Shown here: in pieces, positions 7,976-15,408 of the stretch | Numbering within the stretch: position 1 is the first letter of the stretch | How the letters are laid out: each line of letters opens with the position of its first letter | NCBI GenBank assembly: GCA_021736385.1 | Contig: JAIPFY010000032.1 | Span: 1-36,326 of the forward strand | Length of the DNA: 36,326 bases | From: Spirochaetia bacterium | GTDB lineage: Bacteria; Spirochaetota; Spirochaetia; CAKZLE01 | Direction: 5' to 3' | The notes under the pieces: model-generated | Told to the model about the DNA's origin: nothing | What the model saw: the letters and a program-made list of their open reading frames with translations, nothing else | The model's database searches: none | Program-made: the position numbers and the translations under genes

Positions 7976-9772
7976 CTACTTCATGTGAGCATCAGCCAGT
8001 ATACAGAACTCCTCGACGTACTCGGTGAGCAGATCCACCCCGCCCTGCCAGAACTCTGATGTCTCGATGGAGAAACCGGCTGCAGCGGCGACCTCTTCAG
8101 CAGAGGCACTGCCGGTATCGGTAAGCAGCTGCACATAGTTCTCACAGAAGGCATCACCATCACGGCGGTAGGTGCTGTAGAGCCCCATACCGAAGAGCTG
8201 CCCGAAGGCATAGGGATAGTTGTAGAAGGCAAGCTCAGGATCATAGTAGTGGCCTTTGACTGCCCACATATAGGTATGGAGCTGTTCGGGATCGAGCCCG
8301 TCACCGTAGGTACGCAGCTGTGCATCCTTCATGAGTTCACACAGCTGTTCGGCAGTCAGTTCCCGTTCGGCACGCTGTGTGAAGAGCTCCTGTTCGAAGT
8401 AGAATCTGCTGAGGATATCGACCAGCGTCTGGGTGGCATCCTTCAGATAGGACTCGATCATCGAAAGCCGTGCACCTGCCGGTGCATCAGACAGAGCTCC
8501 CTGGAAGATGATTGTCTCTGCGAAGATCGAGGCGGTCTCTGCCAGTGTCATGGGGTACGCACGTCTGAGAGCTGGAAGGTCTTTCATCACGTACCCGTGG
8601 TAGGCATGACCGAGTTCATGGGCTACCGTCGATACGCTCGAGAAGCTGCCGTCAAAATTACAGAGCACGCGGCTCTCTTTCACCAGCGGGAAATGGATAC
8701 AGTAGGCTCCACCGACCTTTCCCTCATCGGGCTGAGCATCTATCCACTGAAGGTCAAAAGCCATCTCAGCGAATTCGCCCATAGGAGCATGGAATTCAGT
8801 GAACTGTCTGATGATGAACGCTCTGGCCTCTTCGAACGTCCATCTGGAGCCGGTCTCTCCCACCGGAGCGAACAGATCATAGAAGGCAAGCTGCTCCACT
8901 CCCAGCAGCTGTGCCTTCTTCTTCAGATAGGTGCGCAGGATCGGCGCTGCCCCTTCCATGACGCCGATCAGGGCATCGAGGGTCTTCTTCGTGATCCTTG
9001 ACTGCTTGAGTGCATGATCCAGAGGAGAACTATAGGATCTTCTTTCATCAAGAGAGAGCGTGAACCCCTTCACGCCGTTCAGAGCTGCGGCAAGCGGGAT
9101 CTCAAGACTCTTCCAGACAGCGAGTTCCTTACGCCAGGCCCGCTTGCGCACCGCACGGTCATGATGGAAGGCAAGGGATCTGAGTTCGATCACACTCTTA
9201 TACTCACCGCTGTCACGGTGCCAGAGGATCGAAGCCGTCGAGGAGAGGGACTCCTGCAGCCGGCCCCAGGCAGATCCTCCAGAACGCTGCAGATCTGCAG
9301 CGAGAGCCTCCAGCTCCGGAGACATCAGGTGCTGCCGGTCATCGATCATCTCCTGAAGGACAAAGGTATAGGATTCGAACTGCCGGTCTGCGGCACAGAG
9401 CCGCTGCACCTGCACCTCATGCATCGCAAGGGCATTGGTGATGGCCACCCGGGCAGCTTTCACTCCCAGTGCCAGAGTATGGATACGATTCAGACCGTCG
9501 ATCGCTTCTGAAAGCTGTGTATTGACAGAGAATCGACTGTAGGCATAGGCTTCCAGATTCTCATAGAGGTCATTCATCATATTCAGATGGCCTGTCACAT
9601 CTTTGAGCCAGCCGGTGAACTCTTCAGGATGTTCTGAGAGTTCAGCCGCATCCTCTGCAAGGATGACGACCGCTTCACAGGTCTTCTGCAGCAGATTCAT
9701 GTTGTCGATGAAGGCATCACTGGAAAATCCGGGATAGATGGTATCGAGGGACCATCTGGGATAGGTGTTCAT
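7976..9772 (-). CDS. pepF: Oligoendopeptidase F-type M3 metallopeptidase
   Basis: A 598-residue zinc peptidase of family M3, pepF/M3 clade, which cuts short peptides in the cytoplasm. The zinc motif is H385-E-L-G-H389 in VAHELGHAYHGY, followed by the usual second helix with TLAETASIFAE (third ligand Glu). The length fits the clade (about 580-600). The start at 9772 is preferred over 9811 because AAGGAG lies 8 bases upstream of it and the protein then begins MNTYPRWSLDTIYPGF, typical for the clade. It has its own promoter (9830-9858) and probably reads on into the DUF819 gene 68 bases later. All expected active-site residues are present. Confidence 0.93.
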   Translation of the reverse strand: MNTYPRWSLDTIYPGFSSDAFIDNMNLLQKTCEAVVILAEDAAELSEHPEEFTGWLKDVTGHLNMMNDLYENLEAYAYSRFSVNTQLSEAIDGLNRIHTLALGVKAARVAITNALAMHEVQVQRLCAADRQFESYTFVLQEMIDDRQHLMSPELEALAADLQRSGGSAWGRLQESLSSTASILWHRDSGEYKSVIELRSLAFHHDRAVRKRAWRKELAVWKSLEIPLAAALNGVKGFTLSLDERRSYSSPLDHALKQSRITKKTLDALIGVMEGAAPILRTYLKKKAQLLGVEQLAFYDLFAPVGETGSRWTFEEARAFIIRQFTEFHAPMGEFAEMAFDLQWIDAQPDEGKVGGAYCIHFPLVKESRVLCNFDGSFSSVSTVAHELGHAYHGYVMKDLPALRRAYPMTLAETASIFAETIIFQGALSDAPAGARLSMIESYLKDATQTLVDILSRFYFEQELFTQRAERELTAEQLCELMKDAQLRTYGDGLDPEQLHTYMWAVKGHYYDPELAFYNYPYAFGQLFGMGLYSTYRRDGDAFCENYVQLLTDTGSASAEEVAAAAGFSIETSEFWQGGVDLLTEYVEEFCILADAHMK

Positions 9773-9805
9773 ACAGCATTCTCCTTGGGCTTTCAGGTAC
9801 TTACC

Positions 9806-9821
9806 ATGCACCGCGGTGCAT
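9806..9821. promoter_or_regulatory. 16-bp perfect palindrome at the pepF transcription start
   Basis: ATGCACCGCGGTGCAT is fully self-complementary with no loop, as for a dimeric repressor site. It begins next to the predicted start of transcription (about 9823) of the pepF promoter, where a bound protein would block RNA polymerase. No regulator is assigned. Confidence 0.45.
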
Positions 9822-9829
9822 CAGCTACC

Positions 9830-9858
9830 ATTATCAGGGGAAGTGTATGGTACGTCAA
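9830..9858 (-). promoter_or_regulatory. pepF promoter
   Basis: Minus strand: TTGACG (9853-9858), 17 bases, GATAAT (9830-9835). Spacing and hexamers fit a housekeeping promoter. The predicted leader of about 50 bases carries the palindrome at 9806-9821 and the AAGGAG ribosome site. Confidence 0.65.
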
Positions 9859-9893
9859 GAGAAGTCGTCTGCTCTGCAGGGGGATGACAGGCT

Positions 9894-11264
9894 TCAGAGT
9901 TCCAGGTCGTACTCGGAGATCTTATTGATCAGGGTCCTCCGCGATATCCCCAGTTCCTCTGCCGCCCTGGTACGGTTTCCCTCCCACCGGTGCAGGGATC
10001 TGATGATCGCCCGCAGTTCGACATCCTTGAGTGACAGGGATTCCTCATCCGTACTCTCGAGCATGATCGAGGAGACAGTGGGTTCTTCGATGCTGTGGAG
10101 CACCACCCCCCTGAGTTCCAGATCTCGTGCCTGCAGCTGATCGCTCTCTGCGAAGATGACCCCGCGTTCGAGGATGTTCTCCAGCTCTCTGACGTTGCCG
10201 GGGAAGCTGTAGGCATGAAGGGCTTCATGGGCATCTGCAGAGATACCGGTCACCGACAGACCCATCTGGCGGTTCATGCGTTCAAGGATCCGTGCCGCGA
10301 GCACCTCGATGTCCTCTTTTCGATCGCGCAGGGGCGGGATCTCGATCCGTACCACATTGAGCCGGTAGAAGAGGTCTTCCCGGAATTCTCCTGAGCGAAC
10401 CTGATCCTCTATCTGCTTGTTCGTCGCGGCAATGATCCGGGCATCGATCGGTATGGGAAGGGTCCCTCCGAGTCTGGTGATCTTCCGTTCCTGCAGCACT
10501 CTCAGCAGTTTCACCTGCAGGACCATCGGCATCTCTCCGATCTCGTCAAGGAAGAGGGTACCCCCTGAGGCTACTTCGAACATCCCGATCTTTCGCCCTG
10601 CGGCTCCGGTAAAGGCGCCCTTCTCATAGCCGAAGAGTTCACTCTCCAGCAGCTGCTCAGGCACTCCCCCGATATTGATCGCGACGAACGGCTCCTCAGA
10701 GCGTGTGGAGGTACTGTGGATCTTTCGTGCGACGACCTCCTTCCCCGTACCGCTCTCTCCGGTGATCAGGACCGTCGCAGGGGTTCGGGAGATCCGTTCG
10801 ATGATCTCCCTGATCCTGACCATCGCCGGTGAGATACCGATGAAGTTCTCATCATCATCCGCATCGGTATGGCCGATCCGTGCCGATTCCACCAGATTCT
10901 TCAGCCGCTGGTTCTCGATCAGTTTCGACAGCCGTATGCTCATCTCTTCAGGATCGAACGGTTTCTCGATATAGTCCTGTGCTCCCTCTTTGAGGGCGAC
11001 CACCGCATCCCTGATCTCTCCATGTGCCGACATCATGATGATGGGCATCCTGAAGCCCTCTGAGCGCATCCATCTGATGAGGGTCAGTCCATCCATCCCC
11101 GGCATGCGCAGATCCACCAGACAGGCATCGTAGGGATGCTCACGCAGGAGTCGCTGCGCAGACAGTCCGTTCTCTGCAGCATCGCTCTCGGTACCATCGA
11201 GTTTCAGATATGCTCCCATCAGTTCTCGAATGTTCTTCTCATCATCGACGATCAGTACTCTCAT
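9894..11264 (-). CDS. NtrC-family sigma-54-dependent response regulator
   Basis: A 456-residue transcription activator that works with RNA polymerase carrying sigma-54. It has a receiver domain (about 1-115) with acidic pocket D7-D8 and phospho-acceptor Asp51 in VDLRMPG, an AAA+ domain (about 139-375) with Walker A GESGTGKE (169-176), the sigma-54 contact loop GAFTGA (216-221) and Walker B GGTLFLDEIGE, and a Fis-type helix-turn-helix at the C-terminus (RAAEELGISRRTLINKI). The start ATG shares its A with the stop of the sensor kinase gene (TAATG), with GAGGAG 6 bases upstream, so the two are translationally coupled. Target genes are unknown; a sigma-54-like site in front of the operon suggests self-control. 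Confidence 0.95.
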   Translation of the reverse strand: MRVLIVDDEKNIRELMGAYLKLDGTESDAAENGLSAQRLLREHPYDACLVDLRMPGMDGLTLIRWMRSEGFRMPIIMMSAHGEIRDAVVALKEGAQDYIEKPFDPEEMSIRLSKLIENQRLKNLVESARIGHTDADDDENFIGISPAMVRIREIIERISRTPATVLITGESGTGKEVVARKIHSTSTRSEEPFVAINIGGVPEQLLESELFGYEKGAFTGAAGRKIGMFEVASGGTLFLDEIGEMPMVLQVKLLRVLQERKITRLGGTLPIPIDARIIAATNKQIEDQVRSGEFREDLFYRLNVVRIEIPPLRDRKEDIEVLAARILERMNRQMGLSVTGISADAHEALHAYSFPGNVRELENILERGVIFAESDQLQARDLELRGVVLHSIEEPTVSSIMLESTDEESLSLKDVELRAIIRSLHRWEGNRTRAAEELGISRRTLINKISEYDLEL

Positions 11265-12526
11265 TAGCTGCTCCTCGGGAGGATGACCTGTGCGGTGGTG
11301 CCTCCGCCGTCACGGGGAGAGATCGCTATGGTCCCGTGTGCGGCATCGATGAATCGCCGGGTGATCGCCAGACCGATCCCCGACCCGTGGACTTTGGTGG
11401 TGAAGAAGGGATCGAACAGCTGTTCGATATCACCTTCGGGAAGTCCGTCCCCCCGGTCTTCGACCTTCACGAACACCTGATGCCGGCTGGTGACCAGATG
11501 TATCGAGACCTGTGCATCACCCTCATCGGAACTTTCCACGGCATTCTTGATCAGGTTCTCGAAGACCGATCGTGCCCGGTCCCGATCCATCTGTACCAGT
11601 GACGGCCATCTTGTCTCGATCTTCAGTGCTATGGCTAGCGGGAAGGTGCTGATGATCTGCTCGATCAGCTGTTCGATATCGACATCGACCGGTTCTCCCA
11701 CCGGATTGCGCAGGAAGTCCCCTACCCGATTGGTCAGGGTGTTGAGCCGCTGCACTTCATGCTCGATCACCGAGATACCCTCACTGTGTCCCTCAGGCAG
11801 GGTCTTCTTCAGTACCGCTGCCTGGAGGGAGAGGGCACTGAGGGGATTCTTGATCTCATGCGCTAAAGTCCGTGCAGCCTCTCCCATCCTCACCAGACTC
11901 TCCTGCTTCGCCAGAGTCTTACGATAATGCTGATTCCGCTTGAAGATGCGCCAGAGAAAGAGGAAGATCAAGAGCATGGCGATGAACATCAGGGCGTTCA
12001 GGACCTTCCCCATGAGGATCTTCTGCCGGTATTCACTTCCGTCGAAGGAGATATAGAGGTATTCAGCTATCGGCAGGGTAAGTCTGTCGGGGGCATCAGG
12101 GAAGAAACCCTGTTCATAGAAGGTGGCAGTGAAGGAGATCTTTGCCTGTCTGAGATACTCGATCATACCGGAGGACTGATCATACTGGGCAATGTTGCCG
12201 TCTTCGAAGGTGTAGGAATCGACCTGGAGCTTACCGGGTATCGCCCCGAGCCCGAAGATCATCGCACCGTCACTGGCATAGATACCCAACCCCTTCACCG
12301 TGGAGTTCTCTTTGAGGAACTCACCTCCCCCGACACTCCCTGTCTGTATGCGAAAGAGGAAGTCGGCAAGCGTCTGCTCCGCTTCGTAGCGCAGCAGTAC
12401 GTTCTCACGTTCTACCATCGAGTGCATCAGCAGAGAGAAGAGGACGAGCATGATCATGAGCATGAATGCCGCACTGCCGATGACGATGAGTTCTTCTTTA
12501 TCCAGCTTGGAGACACGTTGATTCAT
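11264..12526 (-). CDS. Membrane sensor histidine kinase, partner of the NtrC-type regulator
   Basis: A 420-residue kinase: helix 1 about 13-36, an extracytoplasmic sensor region about 37-174 with no recognised domain, helix 2 about 175-195, a short linker, then HisKA with the phospho-accepting His223 in LAHEIKNPLSALS, and an HATPase domain with N-box ENLIKNAVESS, DRGDGLP and GSGIGLAITRR. It should phosphorylate Asp51 of the regulator encoded right after it (1-base overlap). The start ATG at 12526 has AAGG 7 bases upstream; a GTG two codons earlier (12532) is the alternative but lies on top of that ribosome site. The kinase is the promoter-proximal gene. The signal it senses is not evident. 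Confidence 0.93.
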   Translation of the reverse strand: MNQRVSKLDKEELIVIGSAAFMLMIMLVLFSLLMHSMVERENVLLRYEAEQTLADFLFRIQTGSVGGGEFLKENSTVKGLGIYASDGAMIFGLGAIPGKLQVDSYTFEDGNIAQYDQSSGMIEYLRQAKISFTATFYEQGFFPDAPDRLTLPIAEYLYISFDGSEYRQKILMGKVLNALMFIAMLLIFLFLWRIFKRNQHYRKTLAKQESLVRMGEAARTLAHEIKNPLSALSLQAAVLKKTLPEGHSEGISVIEHEVQRLNTLTNRVGDFLRNPVGEPVDVDIEQLIEQIISTFPLAIALKIETRWPSLVQMDRDRARSVFENLIKNAVESSDEGDAQVSIHLVTSRHQVFVKVEDRGDGLPEGDIEQLFDPFFTTKVHGSGIGLAITRRFIDAAHGTIAISPRDGGGTTAQVILPRSS

Positions 12527-12557
12527 CTGCACACCTTTATATCCATAGAACCACTAT

Positions 12558-12573
12558 AGCAGGTTTCATGCCA
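12558..12573 (-). promoter_or_regulatory. Candidate sigma-54 promoter of the kinase-regulator operon
   Basis: Minus strand TGGCATGAAACCTGCT against the sigma-54 consensus TGGCACGrnnnTTGCW: two mismatches, with the essential GG and GC exactly 10 bases apart. Transcription would start near 12547, about 20 bases before the kinase ATG, leaving room for its ribosome site. An overlapping sigma-70 reading (TGTTCA, 17 bases, TATAGT) is possible but its -35 is weak. Confidence 0.55.
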
Positions 12574-12609
12574 TTTGAACACGAAGTCTCTGCAGTGAAT
12601 AACGAGGTA

Positions 12610-12643
12610 TCAGGTGCCTGAGATAGGCATCTATGGTACATAG
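12610..12643. promoter_or_regulatory. Dyad symmetry upstream of the sigma-54-like promoter
   Basis: Two small inverted repeats, TCAGG-TG-CCTGA (12610-12621) and CTATG-gta-CATAG (12631-12643), lie about 65-95 bases upstream of the predicted kinase transcription start. That is roughly where enhancer-type activators bind. They could be sites for the NtrC-type regulator itself. No experimental motif is known to me for this regulator. Confidence 0.3.
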
Positions 12644-12677
12644 TCACGTGGGTGTGATGATTTTGCACAGTGAACAA

Positions 12678-12712
12678 AACAGGTCAGACCGGATGATTCC
12701 GACTGACCTGTT
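12678..12712 (-). terminator. Terminator of the XRE regulator gene
   Basis: AACAGGTCAG pairs with CTGACCTGTT, and inside it CGGA pairs with TCCG around a TGAT loop. On the minus strand the hairpin is followed by TTTTG. It lies about 65 bases past the stop of the XRE gene and separates that gene from the kinase operon promoter. Confidence 0.8.
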
Positions 12713-12777
12713 GTTGTGAACTGTACATTTGCTATACAATCACGTTTTCTCCGGTTCTTTACTAGTCCTATGAACGA

Positions 12778-13077
12778 TTAAGCCAAACGAATATAATCTT
12801 TCACCCTGTCAAGCAGATATAACACCTCTTCTTGGCTTGACGGTTTGCGATCATCAGGGTCGACAAAGAACTCAAAAGGTTTCACTTCGAGAATCTGTGA
12901 GAATTTTTCCAGTGTCTTCACTGACGGAAAGCTTCTCCCCACTTCAATCTCTCCAACAAAACCCGCTGAGATCGTACATAATTCTGCCAACTTAGCCTGT
13001 GAAAGACCCTTTGACTTTCTGAATCGTTTCAGGTTACTAATAAAAACCTTCTGTAGATCTGGAACATATTTACTCAT
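12778..13077 (-). CDS. XRE-family helix-turn-helix transcriptional regulator
   Basis: A 99-residue DNA-binding protein. The Cro/C1-type helix-turn-helix covers about residues 11-68: FISNLKRFRKSKGLSQAKLAELC, then the recognition part SAGFVGEIEVGRSFPS and KTLEKFSQILEVKPFEFF. A short tail of about 30 residues follows with no recognised domain. The base composition is clearly more AT-rich than the flanking genes, which suggests recent acquisition. No Shine-Dalgarno is seen; a TATATT lies 6 bases before the ATG, so the mRNA may be leaderless. It has its own terminator and stands alone, with no toxin or prophage partner next to it. Target genes are unknown. Confidence 0.9.
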   Translation of the reverse strand: MSKYVPDLQKVFISNLKRFRKSKGLSQAKLAELCTISAGFVGEIEVGRSFPSVKTLEKFSQILEVKPFEFFVDPDDRKPSSQEEVLYLLDRVKDYIRLA

Positions 13078-13897
13078 ACATATAATATATAGTATTTATC
13101 GCATAAAGTGTAGTACTTTCTCCATATTTTTTCGAATAACTACTCATTAATAGAATAAGGCTATAGAAGACAATAAAATGCTTCTGTATTCTTTATTCTT
13201 TTTATCATAGACAGTTAAATTGCTGACCAATTCGGTCTAAAATTCAACAATCATAAGTAAATCCCTCTTATTTAGAGTACAAGGCCGGTTCTCAACTACC
13301 TGCTCCTCAATGCTGTCATATGCCAGTCTCAGAGCCGCTCCAGCACCCTGTGATCGGCAGCACTGAGGTCCCACTTTCAACAGCATGCCACCCTCAAGTC
13401 TCCAGGCAGCCCTGATTCAGACAGCAGTACCTGTCCCGGAGCTGTCTGCTTTCATGAAAGAATATCTCACCGGTTGTGCAGCTCCCTCTGACGAGCAGCA
13501 GGTTCCCTCCGGTATCAGCTCATGGCTCCCGGTACAAGACCATTTTCTGATGAATACCGTGGAACATTGACTTCGCCCCCCTGCAGCGGTATAGTTAAGT
13601 AGGCTCGCACGGGGAATCCATACCGAAGAAACCACGCACACTGCCGGTGATCAGCAAGCGATACCGCAGCACCTGTACCTGTGGCCTTCAGGCATCCTGA
13701 ACCAGCTTCTCAGCCAATACTTCCTGTACACATACCACATCAACGATGTCCCCCTCCGGATGGTTCGATGAGCTCCTCCTGCCGGCACCACGAGTGCAGC
13801 ATCCTGCAGCAGCGATCCCGGTTGGTGAGAACTGACAACCGAACGACCCATCGTCCGGTTGTCAGGAACAGACTCGTGCAGGGTCCGGAGGTGTGTG
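13078..13897. other. 820-base interval without a convincing gene
   Basis: The first 180 bases or so are strongly AT-rich and carry the XRE promoter. The rest returns to normal GC content. Open frames of up to 93 codons exist on both strands (for example 13385-13570 plus and 13651-13932 minus), but none has a ribosome site or a recognisable protein pattern. It may hold decayed coding sequence. The hairpin at 13832-13865 is the only clear element. Confidence 0.6.
13832..13865 (+). promoter_or_regulatory. Hairpin/operator in the leader of the radical SAM gene
   Basis: CTGACAACCG pairs with CGGTTGTCAG, and inside it ACGA pairs with TCGT around a CCCA loop; the only mispair is A-C. There is no T run, so it is not a simple terminator. 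It ends 32 bases before the ATG at 13898 and 15-20 bases before the ribosome site. It could be a protein-binding site or an RNA control element. Confidence 0.5.
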
Positions 13898-15253
13898 ATG
13901 AAAAAAGAGGTCTCGGCAGCACTGCTGCACAAAGGGTTCGACTATATCCATAAAGACCCGGAGAAACACCTGCTCAGCCTTGCACGATGGGGTGAGAGAC
14001 TCACGGCCAACCCCACCCACCGGAAACAGATCGCTGCCTTCAGAAGAGCGGCTGAAGACCCGGATTCCGGTGGGTACCGTCTGCTCATGAGAATGATCAG
14101 GGAGCTTGATCCCCGATTCCTTGATGTGATCCTGTCGAACTTCGTGATCAATTCCACCTGGCTTGGCAACCATGTCGTACGGGAGCTGCGCAAGAAACAT
14201 GATATGAATGTTCCCTGGGCAATACTCATGGATCCCACCACAGCGTGCAACCTGCACTGTATCGGATGCTGGGCTGCCGACTACCGCAAGAGCGACACGT
14301 TGAGTTTCGAGACCATGGACAGGATCGTCAGGGAGGGAAAGGATCTGGGGATCTATGTCTATCTCTTCTCAGGCGGTGAGCCGCTGGTGCGCAAGCATGA
14401 TCTGATCCTTCTTGCCAGAGAACACGACGATGCTGTCTTTGCAGCTTTCACCAATGCCACGCTCATCGATGCAGTCTTTACCGATGCGCTGCTGCAGGCC
14501 GGCAACTTCGTACCGATCATCAGCATCGAAGGAGATCGTGAGCACAATGATGCACGGCGAGGCGAAGGGGTCTACGATGCATGTATCCATGCCATGGGCC
14601 TGCTGCACAGCAGAGGGATCCCGTTCGGGTTCTCCACCTGCTACCACCGATACAACACCGAGTTCGTGGGTTCTGATCAGTTCATAGATCAGATGATCGA
14701 ACAGGGTGCCCTGTTCGGCTGGTTCTTCACCTATATCCCGACAGGGACCCATGCTGCGACCGAGCTGATCGCCACAGCTCAGCAGCGTGAATATATGTTC
14801 CACCGTGTCAGAGAGATCCGAAACACCAAAGCCCTGTTCGTGATCGACTTCTGGAACGACGGGGAGTATGTCGGGGGATGCATCGCCGGCGGCAGGAACT
14901 ATCTGCACATCAATGCACGCGGAGATATGGAGCCCTGTGCGTTCATCCACTTCGCCTGTGAGAACATCCACGGCAAGAGCCTGTTCACGGCTCTTGGGAA
15001 TCCCCTGTTCAAAGCCTACCATGACAACCAGCCGTTCGATGAGAACCTTCACAGGCCCTGCCCCATGTTCGACATCCCTGAGCGGCTGGTACAGATGGTC
15101 CATGACAGCGGCGCAGTATCCACTGAGCTGTTCGAGGCGGAGTCTGTCGAGCAGTTATGTGATAAGTGCACACCAGCTGCAGAGGCATGGGCCCCTGTCG
15201 CACAGCGGCTCTGGGAGACCTGCAGGGCTCATCCCCGCGAGGACCGGGAGTGA
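13898..15253 (+). CDS. Radical SAM protein of unknown role
   Basis: A 451-residue radical SAM enzyme (COG0535-like). An N-terminal helical part of about 100 residues precedes the core, which has the cluster motif C117-X3-C121-X2-C124 in TTACNLHCIGCW, then FSGGEP and a TIM-barrel-like body. The C-terminal third carries extra Cys (GGC, EPCAFIHFAC, RPCPMFD, LCDKC), which probably bind a second iron-sulphur cluster as in SPASM-type enzymes. Proteins of this build are common in anaerobes, but their reaction is unknown. The start at 13898 has GGAGG 6 bases upstream; the frame open from 13859 runs back into the leader hairpin. The gene stands alone: upstream is gene-free and ftsH has its own promoter. 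No precursor peptide gene is evident nearby. Confidence 0.88.
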   Translation: MKKEVSAALLHKGFDYIHKDPEKHLLSLARWGERLTANPTHRKQIAAFRRAAEDPDSGGYRLLMRMIRELDPRFLDVILSNFVINSTWLGNHVVRELRKKHDMNVPWAILMDPTTACNLHCIGCWAADYRKSDTLSFETMDRIVREGKDLGIYVYLFSGGEPLVRKHDLILLAREHDDAVFAAFTNATLIDAVFTDALLQAGNFVPIISIEGDREHNDARRGEGVYDACIHAMGLLHSRGIPFGFSTCYHRYNTEFVGSDQFIDQMIEQGALFGWFFTYIPTGTHAATELIATAQQREYMFHRVREIRNTKALFVIDFWNDGEYVGGCIAGGRNYLHINARGDMEPCAFIHFACENIHGKSLFTALGNPLFKAYHDNQPFDENLHRPCPMFDIPERLVQMVHDSGAVSTELFEAESVEQLCDKCTPAAEAWAPVAQRLWETCRAHPREDRE

Positions 15254-15288
15254 CGCACGACCGGCGCTGACACAAAAACCTTTTCTGT

Positions 15289-15318
15289 TTGACGTTGCTC
15301 CTACTCTTTGCGTATATT
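15289..15318 (+). promoter_or_regulatory. ftsH promoter
   Basis: TTGACG (15289-15294), 18 bases, TATATT (15313-15318). Transcription would begin near 15325, giving an 84-base leader that starts with the hairpin at 15322-15363. Confidence 0.65.
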
Positions 15319-15321
15319 CAT

Positions 15322-15363
15322 GGTGTCGAAGCCGCTTGTTTTCCTTGAGAAGCTTCGACCACC
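15322..15363 (+). promoter_or_regulatory. 5' leader hairpin of ftsH mRNA
   Basis: GTCGAAGC pairs with GCTTCGAC, extended by GGT/ACC after a small bulge, with a 19-base loop. It sits at the very 5' end of the predicted transcript. It may protect the mRNA or act in control; it does not cover the AAGGAG ribosome site (15396-15401). Confidence 0.45.
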
Positions 15364-15408
15364 TGCGAATCGGGACGTGATGATTCGTTACACCAAAGGA
15401 GCTCTTTC

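Noticed and set aside
13385-13570. 61-codon frame in the gene-free stretch before the radical SAM gene, considered as a precursor peptide
   Set aside because: No ribosome site and no conserved leader or Cys-rich core; the distance and hairpin separate it from the enzyme gene.
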